A stretch of 64,000 nucleotides of DNA from NCBI RefSeq assembly GCF_008831265.1, contig NZ_VTTH01000001.1:868001-932000 (forward strand), in the 5' to 3' direction. Shown piece after piece: positions 28,830 to 37,218 of the stretch (position 1 is the first letter of the stretch; every line of letters begins with the position of its first letter). Source of the DNA: Lacisediminimonas profundi. GTDB taxonomy: Bacteria > Pseudomonadota > Gammaproteobacteria > Burkholderiales > Burkholderiaceae_D. A program made the translations under genes and the position numbers. The notes under the pieces were generated by a model. It saw only the letters and a program-made list of their open reading frames with translations, was not told the DNA's origin and made no database searches.

Positions 28830-30154
28830 CAGGGCAGCCGTATCATGCCGGCGGCGACGGTCTGGTGCGTCACTTCGTCGATCAGGATGAACGACCCGGT
28901 GGTGCGGGACTGGTCGTAGGAGTCGACCGCCAGCGCCTGCTGCACGCTGAGCTGGACCCGTCCAATGCCGTTCAGCGCCAGGGCGGCCGCCGGCTGGCGT
29001 TGCTGGGAATTGATGTCCAGCACCCAATCGAGTGCGGTGACACGCGCCACCACTTGCCGGGTGGTGTGCTTGAGCCAGTATTTGCGGCCCAGGTCGAGCG
29101 GCTCTTCCGACAGCCAGCACAGGTCGGCGGCCAGGCTTTTTGCGACCACTGCCGGCGCACCGGAGGCGGCCAGCATGTCGCCGCGCGAAATGTCGAGATA
29201 TTCGTCGACCAGCAAGGTGATCGACTGGCCAGCGATGGCCGTTTCCAGGGACCCGTCAAAAGTCAGGATTTCCTTCACCGTGGCGGCCTGTCCGCCCGGC
29301 TGCACGACCAGCTTGTCTCCCTTGCTGACGCTGCCCGCTTCGATGCGCCCCATGTAGCCACGGAAGTCGTTTGCCTCGTGGCCGTTGTGGCGCGCCACCA
29401 GCTGCACCGGAAAGCGGAAATCGGCGCTTTCGGCTTCGTCGTGGACCGGCAGCGATTCCAGCAGTTCGATCAGGGTCGGGCCCTGGTACCAGGGCATGTT
29501 GTCGCCGGGCGTAACGACGTTGTCACCGGTGAGCGCCGACATTGGAATCGGACGAATGTCTTCCAGCCCGAGTTGCGTGGCGAAGGCGCGGTAGGCCTCG
29601 ACGATGCGATTGTAGACATCCTGGTCATAGCCGACCAGGTCCATCTTGTTGACGGCAACCACTACATGATCGATCTTCAGCAGGTGCGCTATCGTGGAGT
29701 GGCGCTTGGTCTGGATCAGCAATTCCACGCTGCCATCCTCGCCCAGCTTCACTTTCGAGACGTCGATCAGGATGATGACGGCATCGGCGGTGGAGGCGCC
29801 GGTGACCATGTTGCGGGTGTACTGCTCGTGTCCCGGCGTGTCGGCAATGATGAACTTGCGTTTCGGGGTGGCGAAGTAGCGGTAGGCGACATCGATCGTG
29901 ATGCCCTGCTCGCGTTCGGCTTCCAGGCCATCGGTCAGCAGCGACAGGTCGACGGTGTCGCCGACCGTTCGCTTGTGGCGCGCGCGTGAAATTGCATCGA
30001 GCTGGTCGGCGAAAATTCCCTTGCTGTCGAACAGCAGGCGCCCGATCAGCGTGCTCTTGCCATCGTCCACGGAGCCGGCGGTAATGAAGCGCAGCAGCCC
30101 GCGTTCAGCGTGCTGCACGGGACGGGTAATGTGTTTTTCGGCAACGGCGTTCAT
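28829..30154 (-). CDS. cysN: Sulfate adenylyltransferase subunit 1 (GTPase)
   Basis: A 441-residue EF-Tu-like GTPase that drives ATP-sulfurylase activity of CysD. G-motifs are present: GSVDDGKST at 27-35, DTPGHEQYT near 105, and NKMDL near 159. The two beta-barrel domains follow. At 441 residues it is shorter than E. coli CysN and has no fused APS kinase domain, which fits the APS-reducing pathway implied by the neighbouring cysH. It overlaps both cysD (30154) and the SUMT gene. Confidence 0.96.
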   Translation of the reverse strand: MNAVAEKHITRPVQHAERGLLRFITAGSVDDGKSTLIGRLLFDSKGIFADQLDAISRARHKRTVGDTVDLSLLTDGLEAEREQGITIDVAYRYFATPKRKFIIADTPGHEQYTRNMVTGASTADAVIILIDVSKVKLGEDGSVELLIQTKRHSTIAHLLKIDHVVVAVNKMDLVGYDQDVYNRIVEAYRAFATQLGLEDIRPIPMSALTGDNVVTPGDNMPWYQGPTLIELLESLPVHDEAESADFRFPVQLVARHNGHEANDFRGYMGRIEAGSVSKGDKLVVQPGGQAATVKEILTFDGSLETAIAGQSITLLVDEYLDISRGDMLAASGAPAVVAKSLAADLCWLSEEPLDLGRKYWLKHTTRQVVARVTALDWVLDINSQQRQPAAALALNGIGRVQLSVQQALAVDSYDQSRTTGSFILIDEVTHQTVAAGMIRLP

Positions 30155-31089
30155 CAGAAATATCCTTCTTTCTTGCGTCTTTCCATCGAGGCTTCGGAGG
30201 TCTGGTCGTCCATTCGCGTGGCGCCTCGCTCGGTGATTTGCGTGATTGCCGTTTCCGCGATTATCGCATCAACCGTGGCCGCGTCGGAAGCGACCGGGCA
30301 GGTGCAGGAAATGTCGCCCACGGTGCGGAAGCGCACGCTGCGGGTCTCGACTGTTTCTCCCGCGCGCGGTGGCGTCAGCGGCGTCAGCGGCACCAGCAGG
30401 CCGTTGCGCGGAATGACCTGGCGCTGATGGGAAAAATAGATCGCTGGCAGTTCCAGTTGTTCGCGGGCGATGTACTGCCAGACGTCGAGTTCGGTCCAGT
30501 TCGATATCGGAAACACGCGCATGTTCTCGCCGGGGTGGACGCGGGTGTTGTAGAGGTCCCAGAGTTCGGGACGCTGGGCCTTCGGATCCCATTGGCCAAA
30601 TTCATCGCGGAAGGAAAAAATCCGTTCCTTGGCGCGTGCCTTTTCCTCGTCGCGGCGGGCGCCGCCGATGCAGGCGTCGAACTTGTACTGGGCAATGGTC
30701 TCGAGCAGGGTCACTGCCTGGGCAGCATTGCGCGAGTCGGTCTGCGGATTGCGCAGGCGCACGGTGCCGCGGCGGATGGAGTCTTCCACCGAGCCGACGA
30801 TCAGGCGCTCGCCCAGTTCGGCCACGCGCTGGTCGCGAAAAGCGATTACTTCGTCAAAATTGTGTCCGGTATCGACGTGCACCAGCGGGAACGGGAATTT
30901 TCCCGGGCGGAAGGCTTTCTCGGCGATGCGAAGCAGGACCACCGAGTCCTTGCCGCCGGAGAAAAGAAGGGCCGGGTTGCTGCACTCGGCAGCGACCTCG
31001 CGCATGATGTGGATCGCTTCCGATTCCAGCCAGTCCAGATGCGCCTTGCTCGCCATCTGCTGCAATCCCCTGTCGACTACCGTATTCAT
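30154..31089 (-). CDS. cysD: Sulfate adenylyltransferase subunit 2
   Basis: A 311-residue PP-loop (PAPS reductase-like) ATP sulfurylase catalytic subunit forming APS from sulfate and ATP. The PP-loop SGGKDS lies at 44-49, followed by HVDTGHNFDEVIAFRD and the C-terminal RRKKEGYF that is diagnostic for CysD. Its start codon overlaps the cysH stop by four bases and its stop overlaps the cysN start, so the three proteins are translationally coupled. The operon is read from the TSUP gene toward the SUMT gene. Confidence 0.96.
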   Translation of the reverse strand: MNTVVDRGLQQMASKAHLDWLESEAIHIMREVAAECSNPALLFSGGKDSVVLLRIAEKAFRPGKFPFPLVHVDTGHNFDEVIAFRDQRVAELGERLIVGSVEDSIRRGTVRLRNPQTDSRNAAQAVTLLETIAQYKFDACIGGARRDEEKARAKERIFSFRDEFGQWDPKAQRPELWDLYNTRVHPGENMRVFPISNWTELDVWQYIAREQLELPAIYFSHQRQVIPRNGLLVPLTPLTPPRAGETVETRSVRFRTVGDISCTCPVASDAATVDAIIAETAITQITERGATRMDDQTSEASMERRKKEGYF

Positions 31090-31883
31090 GATTCCGATCC
31101 TTCAGTTTTCCCGCTCGTTGTTTCCACGCTTGTTGCTACGTTCGTTGCCACGCCTGTTGCTTGCACTTTGATGATCCTCGTCAGCTTGCCGTCAACCATG
31201 TGCAGTCCGCACTCCCTGGACTGCGGGTCTTCCCACCACCAGCGGCCGGCCCTGACGTCTTCACCAGGCTGGATGGGACGGGTGCACGGTTCGCAGCCTA
31301 TGGATGGATAACCCCGGTCATGCAGCGGGTTGTACGGGACCTTGTTGCCGCGGATGTAATGCCACACGTCCTGTTCCGACCAGTCGGCCAGCGGATTGAA
31401 CTTCGTCATCCGGTGCGCTTCGTCACGCTCCTGCACCGCAAGTTCGGTGCGAGTGGCTGATTGAGCCCGGCGCTGGCCGGTAATCCACGCATTGTTTCCG
31501 TCCAGTGCCCGCCCGAGCGGCTCTACCTTGCGGATGCGGCAGCATTCCTTGCGCAGTTCGACGCTGTCGTAGAAGGCGTCCTTGCCGTGGTCCGACACCC
31601 AGGCTTCGACTGCATCCGACTGGGGCCGGTACAGCGTGACCTGGTAGCCGTAATGCTGGTGGATGCGGTCGATCATGCCCAGCGTTTCGGCATGCAGGCG
31701 GCCAGTGTCCAGCGAGAAGATCGTGATTGGCAACCCGGTGCGCAGGATCAGGTCGGTCAGGACCATGTCCTCGGCAGCCAGGCTGGAGGCGAACACCGCC
31801 GGCGAAAAATCCGATGCGATGCGTCCAAGCGTCAGCCTGGTCTGCGCGACCAGTTCATCATGTCGGGCGGTGTCGTCGCTCAT
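31086..31883 (-). CDS. cysH: Assimilatory APS/PAPS reductase CysH ([4Fe-4S] type)
   Basis: A 265-residue thioredoxin-dependent reductase releasing sulfite. The cysteine pairs that ligate a [4Fe-4S] cluster are present, C114-C115 (KECCRIRKV) and C197-x2-C200 (GCEPC), plus the catalytic C225 in ECGLH. That combination is known for APS reductases and fits the lack of an APS kinase here. The last ~25 residues (VATNVATSVETT...) are a low-complexity tail encoded by imperfect 12-base repeats and are probably dispensable. I chose the start at 31883 (MSDDTARHDE). It begins 2 bases after the DUF934 stop. Confidence 0.95.
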   Translation of the reverse strand: MSDDTARHDELVAQTRLTLGRIASDFSPAVFASSLAAEDMVLTDLILRTGLPITIFSLDTGRLHAETLGMIDRIHQHYGYQVTLYRPQSDAVEAWVSDHGKDAFYDSVELRKECCRIRKVEPLGRALDGNNAWITGQRRAQSATRTELAVQERDEAHRMTKFNPLADWSEQDVWHYIRGNKVPYNPLHDRGYPSIGCEPCTRPIQPGEDVRAGRWWWEDPQSRECGLHMVDGKLTRIIKVQATGVATNVATSVETTSGKTEGSES

Positions 31884-31885
31884 GG

Positions 31886-32407
31886 TCAGACGGTCTCTGC
31901 GGTGCGTTGTGCGCGCCGGAACAGCGGCGCTTTCTGGTCCCATGAGGCCTGGTATGACTCGGAGAAGTCGGTCAGTCCCTTGAGCGCGTCCTCGATGCTG
32001 CGGTCCGGCCGGGTCGCAAAGGCATTGAAGCCGACGCGCTGCATGTAGAACAGCTGGTCGCGCAGTACGTCGCCGATCGCGCGCACCTCGCCTTCGAAGC
32101 CGAGGCGGGCACGCAGGTTGTAGGCGATCGAATAGCCACGCCCATCCGAGAACTTGGGGAAGTCCACGGCGATTACCGGGAAACGCGAGACTTCGTCCTT
32201 CAGTGCTTCGGCGCGCTCGTCGCTGGCGAGCCACACGCCGACGTCGGCGCGCGCTTCCAGTTCGGCGCGGCGCGCCTGCCAGACTGCCATCGGCACCAGC
32301 ACCGGTCCGGCGGGAATGGCGACCGATTCGGCGCTCTCGCCCTCGGCCAGCTTCAGCAACGTCCAGTCGTCATTGACGATCTGGCGGTCCTTGATGATCT
32401 TACGCAT
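31886..32407 (-). CDS. DUF934 protein of the sulfate assimilation operon
   Basis: A 173-residue protein of the DUF934 family, which is regularly found between cysI and cysH in betaproteobacteria. The conserved stretch SRFPVIAVDFPKFSDGRGYS followed by the RARLGFEGEVRAIGDVLRDQ helix is clear. No catalytic motif is established; a supporting role in sulfite reduction or electron supply is only inferred from context. The ATG at 32407 overlaps the cysI stop by 8 bases. An ATG 11 codons earlier would lie deeper within cysI. Confidence 0.9.
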   Translation of the reverse strand: MRKIIKDRQIVNDDWTLLKLAEGESAESVAIPAGPVLVPMAVWQARRAELEARADVGVWLASDERAEALKDEVSRFPVIAVDFPKFSDGRGYSIAYNLRARLGFEGEVRAIGDVLRDQLFYMQRVGFNAFATRPDRSIEDALKGLTDFSESYQASWDQKAPLFRRAQRTAETV

Positions 32408-34094
32408 ATGTTTTCTCCCCGGCGCCTGCGTCTTCCGCAATCGGGCTGCCGTACACGTTGTTCTTGAAGGGCGTCACGCCGATGCGGCGAACGGTGTCGA
32501 TGAATCGTTCATCTTCGATGCGCTGCTCGACATACACGTCGAGGATGCGTTCGACCACGGCAGGCATCTGGCTGGCCGAGAAGGAAGGTCCGAGGATCTT
32601 GCCAATCGCGCTGTCGTGGCCCTGCGCGCCGCCGATCGACACCTGGTACCACTCCGATCCGTCCTTGTCGACGCCGAGAATGCCGATGTTGCCCACATGG
32701 TGATGACCGCAGGCGTTGATGCAGCCCGAGATGTTGAGTTCGATCTCGCCGATGTCGTGCTGGAAGTCCAGGTTGTCGAAACGCTCGGCGATGGCGGCAG
32801 CGATCGGAATCGACTTGGCATTCGCCAGCGCACAGAAGTCGCCGCCCGGGCAGCAGATGAGGTCGGTCAGCAGGCCGATGTTGGGCGTGGCCAGTCCCTG
32901 CGCCTTGAGTTCTTGCCAGAGTTCGTACAAATCGGCTTGCCTGACATCGCCCAGCACCAGATTCTGCTCGTGGGTCACGCGCAGTTCGCCGAAACTGTAT
33001 CGGTCCGCCATTTCGGCGACGAACTCGATCTGTTCAGCAGTGGCGTCGCCCGGCGGCACGCCGGTTTTTTTCAGCGACAGGGTGACGATGGCATAGCCGG
33101 TCATGCGGTGCGCCCGCACATTGCGCTTGATCCAGCTGCCGAACGCCTTCGATTCGGTTTTCTGACGGGCCAGCAAGGCGTCCTCGTCCTTCAGCGACTG
33201 GTAGGCCGGCGGCGCGAAATACGCCGCCACGCGATCGAATTCCTGCTGCGTGAGGGTGCTCGGGCCATCCTTGATGTCGGTCCATTCCGCTTCCACCTGG
33301 CGCGCGAATTCATCGGCGCCGATGGCCTTGACCAGGATCTTGATCCTGGCCTTGTACATGTTGTCGCGTCGGCCGTACTGGTTGTAGACGCGCATGATCG
33401 CTTCGGTATAGGTCAGCAGATGCTGCCACGGCAGGTATTCGCGGATCACGCTGCCCAGGATCGGGGTGCGGCCCATGCCACCACCGGCCAGCACCTGGAA
33501 GCCAAGTTCGCCGTGCTCGTTTTGCACGGCGTTGAAGGCGACGTCATGCACCAGTGTCGCAGCCCGGTCCTCGCTGGACCCATTAAATGCGATCTTGAAC
33601 TTGCGCGGCAGGAAGGCAAACTCCGGATGGAAGGTGCTCCATTGGCGCATGATTTCCGCGAACGGCCGCACATCAACCAGTTCGTCCGCGGCGACGCCGC
33701 AAAACTGGTCGGAAGTGACGTTGCGAATGCAGTTGCCCGAGGTCTGGATGGCGTGCATTTCGACCGAAGCCAGCTTCTCGAGGATCTCGGGCGTTTCTTC
33801 CAGTTCGATCCAGTTGTACTGGATGTTCTGGCGGGTGGTGAAATGACCATAGCCGCGGTCGTGCTCGCGGGCGATGTGTCCGAGCATGCGCATTTGCTGC
33901 GACGACAGCAAGCCGTAGGGAATGGCCACCCGCAACATGTAGGCGTGGCGCTGATAGTAAAGGCCGTTTTGCAGACGCAGCGGGCGGAACTCATCTTCCG
34001 TCAGTTCGTCAGCCAGCCGGCGCTGGACCTGGTCGCGGTACTGGGCGATTCGTTCGCGGACTATCTGGTGGTCGTATTTGTCGTAGCGGTACAT
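32400..34094 (-). CDS. cysI: Assimilatory sulfite reductase hemoprotein subunit
   Basis: A 564-residue siroheme/[4Fe-4S] sulfite (or nitrite-like) reductase that makes sulfide from sulfite with six electrons. The cluster ligands appear as C415-x5-C421 (CPGGDFC) and a C-x3-C pair around 457-461 (CINACGHHH). Two ferredoxin-like half domains (GHFTTRQNIQYNW and GELRVTHEQNLVLGDV) are visible. No cysJ flavoprotein is nearby, so the electron donor is probably a ferredoxin or other reductase. CAAGGAGCACC precedes the ATG at 34094. It is second in the operon. Confidence 0.95.
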   Translation of the reverse strand: MYRYDKYDHQIVRERIAQYRDQVQRRLADELTEDEFRPLRLQNGLYYQRHAYMLRVAIPYGLLSSQQMRMLGHIAREHDRGYGHFTTRQNIQYNWIELEETPEILEKLASVEMHAIQTSGNCIRNVTSDQFCGVAADELVDVRPFAEIMRQWSTFHPEFAFLPRKFKIAFNGSSEDRAATLVHDVAFNAVQNEHGELGFQVLAGGGMGRTPILGSVIREYLPWQHLLTYTEAIMRVYNQYGRRDNMYKARIKILVKAIGADEFARQVEAEWTDIKDGPSTLTQQEFDRVAAYFAPPAYQSLKDEDALLARQKTESKAFGSWIKRNVRAHRMTGYAIVTLSLKKTGVPPGDATAEQIEFVAEMADRYSFGELRVTHEQNLVLGDVRQADLYELWQELKAQGLATPNIGLLTDLICCPGGDFCALANAKSIPIAAAIAERFDNLDFQHDIGEIELNISGCINACGHHHVGNIGILGVDKDGSEWYQVSIGGAQGHDSAIGKILGPSFSASQMPAVVERILDVYVEQRIEDERFIDTVRRIGVTPFKNNVYGSPIAEDAGAGEKTYA

Positions 34095-34123
34095 GGTGCT
34101 CCTTGATTTGCTCTTGTTGTCGC

Positions 34124-34897
34124 CTAGAAGACCAGCTTGGCTGCAACGCCGGTGAGCGTTGTGGCCAGCAGCAGGCGCAGTAATTTTTGGGGGATGGCGC
34201 GCGCGGCAAATGCGCCGATGGTGATGCCTGGCAGCGAGCCGAGAAGCAGGGTGCCCAGCAGTTCCCAGTTGATCGTGCCCAGCCACCAGTGGCCGAGGGC
34301 GGCAATTGCGGTCAGCGGCACGGCGTAGGCAATATCGGTCCCGGCAACTTCGGCGGGCGTCAGGCGGGGATAAAGCAGGACCAGGATCGTGGCGCCGATG
34401 GCGCCGGCGCCAATCGAGGAAATCGTCACCAGCGCGCCGAGCACGGCACCGGCTGCGATGGTGGCGGCGGCCAGCGACTTGCCGTGCAGGTGGCGCTCCG
34501 GGTGACTTGATATCCAGTCCTGGATGCGACCGCGGAAAATGATGGCGACCACGGTCAGCAGCACGGAAAATGCGATCGAATAGCGGACCACTTGGGCGAT
34601 TTCGGCCTCCAGCGGTCCGATAATGCTCAGCCCCAGCGTGGTCACCAGCGCAGCCGGCAGCGCGCCGATGCTCAGCAGCTTGACGATTGACCAGTGGACC
34701 GTGTTGGTGAAGCGGTGGGCGACGGTGCCGGTGGCCTTGGTGATGGATGCGAAGGCAAGGTCGGTGCCGACCGCGACCGATGGATTGATGCCGAACAGCA
34801 GGGTAAGCAGCGGCGTCATCAGCGAGCCGCCGCCGACACCCGTCAGCCCGACCAGCAGGCCGACCGCAAAACCCGTCGCTATATAGGAAACAGTCAT
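34124..34897 (-). CDS. TSUP-family sulfite/sulfate transporter (TauE/SafE)
   Basis: A 257-residue integral membrane protein with about eight predicted helices and the two-fold repeat of the TSUP family (GLLVGLTGVGGGSLMTPLL near the N-terminus, and SIGAGAIGATILVLLYPRL in the second half). As the first gene of the cys operon, starting 30 bases before cysI, it is likely to move an inorganic sulfur anion such as sulfate in or sulfite out; direction cannot be told from sequence. GAAGGGTGAT is its ribosome-binding site. It is divergent from cysB. Confidence 0.88.
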   Translation of the reverse strand: MTVSYIATGFAVGLLVGLTGVGGGSLMTPLLTLLFGINPSVAVGTDLAFASITKATGTVAHRFTNTVHWSIVKLLSIGALPAALVTTLGLSIIGPLEAEIAQVVRYSIAFSVLLTVVAIIFRGRIQDWISSHPERHLHGKSLAAATIAAGAVLGALVTISSIGAGAIGATILVLLYPRLTPAEVAGTDIAYAVPLTAIAALGHWWLGTINWELLGTLLLGSLPGITIGAFAARAIPQKLLRLLLATTLTGVAAKLVF

Positions 34898-34974
34898 ATC
34901 ACCCTTCGCAAAGAAGGATGAATGGTAATAAACTGCTCCTGCATTCCAAACTACAGACTATCTATTTGCTTATA

Positions 34975-34997
34975 TTCGCTTTTGATATATGAGCGAA
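34975..34997. promoter_or_regulatory. Inverted repeat in the cysB/TSUP divergent promoter region
   Basis: TTCGCT-N11-AGCGAA is a perfect 6-bp dyad with an A/T-rich centre, between the two divergent genes. The spacing suits a LysR-type (CysB) operator. It sits 34 bases before cysB, so it could also mediate autorepression. Protein identity is inferred. Confidence 0.45.
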
Positions 34998-35030
34998 GCA
35001 TGAATTGCATAAGGGCAGGGAAGGAGGGCC

Positions 35031-35972
35031 ATGAACCTACATCAATTTCGTTTTGTCCGTGAAGCGGTCCGGCAAAATTTCAACCTGACCGAGGCTGCGA
35101 AGGCGCTGTTTACCTCGCAGCCGGGGGTATCGAAGGCGATCATCGAACTTGAGGAAGAGCTGGGGATCGATATTTTTGCCCGGCACGGCAAGCGGATCAG
35201 GGGGCTGACCGAGCCGGGCCGGGCGGTCCTGCGCTCGGTGGAACTGATCATGACGGAAATCGAGAGTCTCAAGCGCATCGGCAATGAGTTCGCTGCGCAG
35301 GATACCGGCAGTTTCACGATCGCCACGACCCATACTCAGGCTCGCTATTCGCTGCCTAAAGTGGTGCAGGCGTTTGCCCAGCGCTACCCGAAGGTCCGGC
35401 TTTCATTGCTTCAGGGTAATCCACGGCAGGTCGGCGACATGGTGTTGCGCGACCAGGCGGACATTGGCATCGCCACCGAAGCGATTGCTGAAGTGGATGG
35501 GCTGGTCTCGATGCCCTGTTACCAGTGGGAACATGTGGTTGTGGTGCCGCCGGAGCATCCACTGCTGAAATCGCGCTCGCTGACGCTGGAGGAGATCGCG
35601 GCCTATCCGCTGATTACCTATGATGCCGCTTTCGCCGGACGAAACAAGATAGACCAGGCATTTTCGCTGCGTTCGCTGAAACCGGAAGTGCTGCTCGAAG
35701 CCATTGACGCCGATGTCATCAAGACCTATGTCGAACTGGGAATGGGCGTCGGTATCATTGCCGGCATGGCTTATGACGCCGAGCGCGACACCAATCTGCG
35801 GGCGATTCCGGCCGGGCACCTGTTCGGCACCAATGTGTCGCGGGTGGCGCTCAAGCAGGGCGCCTACATGCGCAGTTATGTCTACACGTTCATCGAATTG
35901 CTGGCGCCGACCATGAACCGCAAGCTGATCGACCAGGTCCTGAGCGGGACCAACGAAATGTACGAACTCTGA
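35031..35972 (+). CDS. cysB: LysR-family regulator of sulfur metabolism CysB
   Basis: A 313-residue LysR-type regulator. It opens with MNLHQFRFVREAVRQNFNLTEAAKAL, a winged HTH of about 1-60 with recognition helix SQPGVSKAIIELEEEL. The effector domain has ATTHTQARYSLPKVV, the strand-loop that binds O-acetyl- or N-acetyl-serine or sulfate in CysB and Cbl. Position and identity point to control of the divergent sulfate operon. GGAGGGCC gives an excellent ribosome-binding site. Cbl is the closest alternative; with only one copy visible I prefer CysB. Confidence 0.92.
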   Translation: MNLHQFRFVREAVRQNFNLTEAAKALFTSQPGVSKAIIELEEELGIDIFARHGKRIRGLTEPGRAVLRSVELIMTEIESLKRIGNEFAAQDTGSFTIATTHTQARYSLPKVVQAFAQRYPKVRLSLLQGNPRQVGDMVLRDQADIGIATEAIAEVDGLVSMPCYQWEHVVVVPPEHPLLKSRSLTLEEIAAYPLITYDAAFAGRNKIDQAFSLRSLKPEVLLEAIDADVIKTYVELGMGVGIIAGMAYDAERDTNLRAIPAGHLFGTNVSRVALKQGAYMRSYVYTFIELLAPTMNRKLIDQVLSGTNEMYEL

Positions 35973-36029
35973 AGATTTGAGCGCATCCCGGTGCCAGGGC
36001 TTGCGCCCCGGTCGCCGGATTTGCCTCTG

Positions 36030-36908
36030 TCAGGCGGTGGAAGACGACTCTGACGAGGGCGGGACGTCCGCCGCTGCAGCGGCTTGCGCTGCAGCACGCG
36101 CCTTGCGCGCCTGCTTTGCGCGCAGGGTTGACGGCGGCAAGCGCCGCAGTGTTGTCAGGGCATCCAGGTCCCTGATGGTGATCGATCGCTGGTCCACCGT
36201 GATGAAACCGATCTCGTTGAACGCGGACAGTGTGCGGCTGACCGTTTCCAGGGTCAGGCCCAGGTAGCTGCCGATCTCGTGGCGCGTCATGCGCAGGTTG
36301 AAGATCTTGCTGGAGTAGCCCATCTCGGCAAAGCGTTCCGACAGCGATACCAGGAAGCGCGCCACCCGGGCCTCTGCCGACAGCCCGCCCAGCATGCTGA
36401 CCATCGCCTGTTCCCTGACCAGTTCGCGGCTCATCACGCTGTACATCGCGTGCTCCAGCTCTGCATGCGCACGTCCCAGTGCGGTGAACTTCTTGAACGG
36501 CAGCAGGACCAGGTCACAATTCGACAATGCCACTGCCTCCGACGAATAGCGACGGGAGTGGATGCCATCCACGCCAAACAGGTCTCCCTTCATCGGAAAG
36601 CTGAGCACCTGTTCATTCCCGAACTCGTCAATCGCCACGGTCTTCAGAAAACCCGAATGGACGATGTAGAGCGTCTCGAATGGCTGCCCGATCGTGTGGA
36701 TGCGCTGACCGGTCTTGAACTGCACATGCTGAAACAGGAATTCTTCGTCCGCAAGGGCGGACGTGGTGTGGATGCGCAGCAGGTCGCAGAGTTCTTTCAG
36801 TGTGGACCAAAGTTTGCCTTGCCGTTGCCATGTTGCATTTTGCAGATGCAGCACGGACGCAGGAAAGTCGGTTCGGATGTCGGGCAACTGTGTCGATGTC
36901 GATAGCAT
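36030..36908 (-). CDS. Crp/FNR-family regulator lacking Fe-S cysteines
   Basis: A 292-residue regulator with an N-terminal cNMP-like beta-roll (FKTGQRIHTIGQPFETLYIVHSG), a dimer helix and a C-terminal winged HTH (LRMTRHEIGSYLGLTLETVSRTL) close to that of FNR. Only two cysteines occur, in CDLLR and NCDLVL; the N-terminal cysteine cluster that holds the FNR [4Fe-4S] centre is absent. The C-terminal ~30 residues are Ala/Ser-rich. The start at 36908 follows AGAGGAGATCCC. It may respond to another redox signal or act constitutively. A kinase-less NarL regulator lies upstream. Confidence 0.88.
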   Translation of the reverse strand: MLSTSTQLPDIRTDFPASVLHLQNATWQRQGKLWSTLKELCDLLRIHTTSALADEEFLFQHVQFKTGQRIHTIGQPFETLYIVHSGFLKTVAIDEFGNEQVLSFPMKGDLFGVDGIHSRRYSSEAVALSNCDLVLLPFKKFTALGRAHAELEHAMYSVMSRELVREQAMVSMLGGLSAEARVARFLVSLSERFAEMGYSSKIFNLRMTRHEIGSYLGLTLETVSRTLSAFNEIGFITVDQRSITIRDLDALTTLRRLPPSTLRAKQARKARAAAQAAAAADVPPSSESSSTA

Positions 36909-37218
36909 GGGATCTCCTCTATTTTTCATTTGATTGACTGGCTGCCGACTTCGGCTTGCTCGCACCCGCCAGTGCTTGCCGATGTAAGGGGCAATGCCTT
37001 CGGGAGGAGCGGGCCAGGCCGGGATGCAGGCCGCGGCTATTGCCGGGAGTCACAACTGAATTGCAAGTGCTTAGTATCCCAATCACGCTTGGGAAATACT
37101 ATCGGGTGCCGCTGAATCGGGCTGTAGGACGCACTTGTGAAAGCTCGGTCTATTCCTACCGTGCCAGAGGTAGTGGGCGGGCGCGAGCGAGGGGCCTTGC
37201 GGGGGGGGGGCTGCAGTC
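36909..37218. other. Intergenic region with dyad and poly-G tract
   Basis: No credible gene. It holds an imperfect dyad at 37072-37102 (TAGTATCCCAA on the left, TTGGGAAATACTA on the right, loop TCACGC), a candidate operator or promoter element for the FNR-like gene, and a run of ten G residues at 37201-37210 adjoining the stop of the response-regulator gene. Confidence 0.6.
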
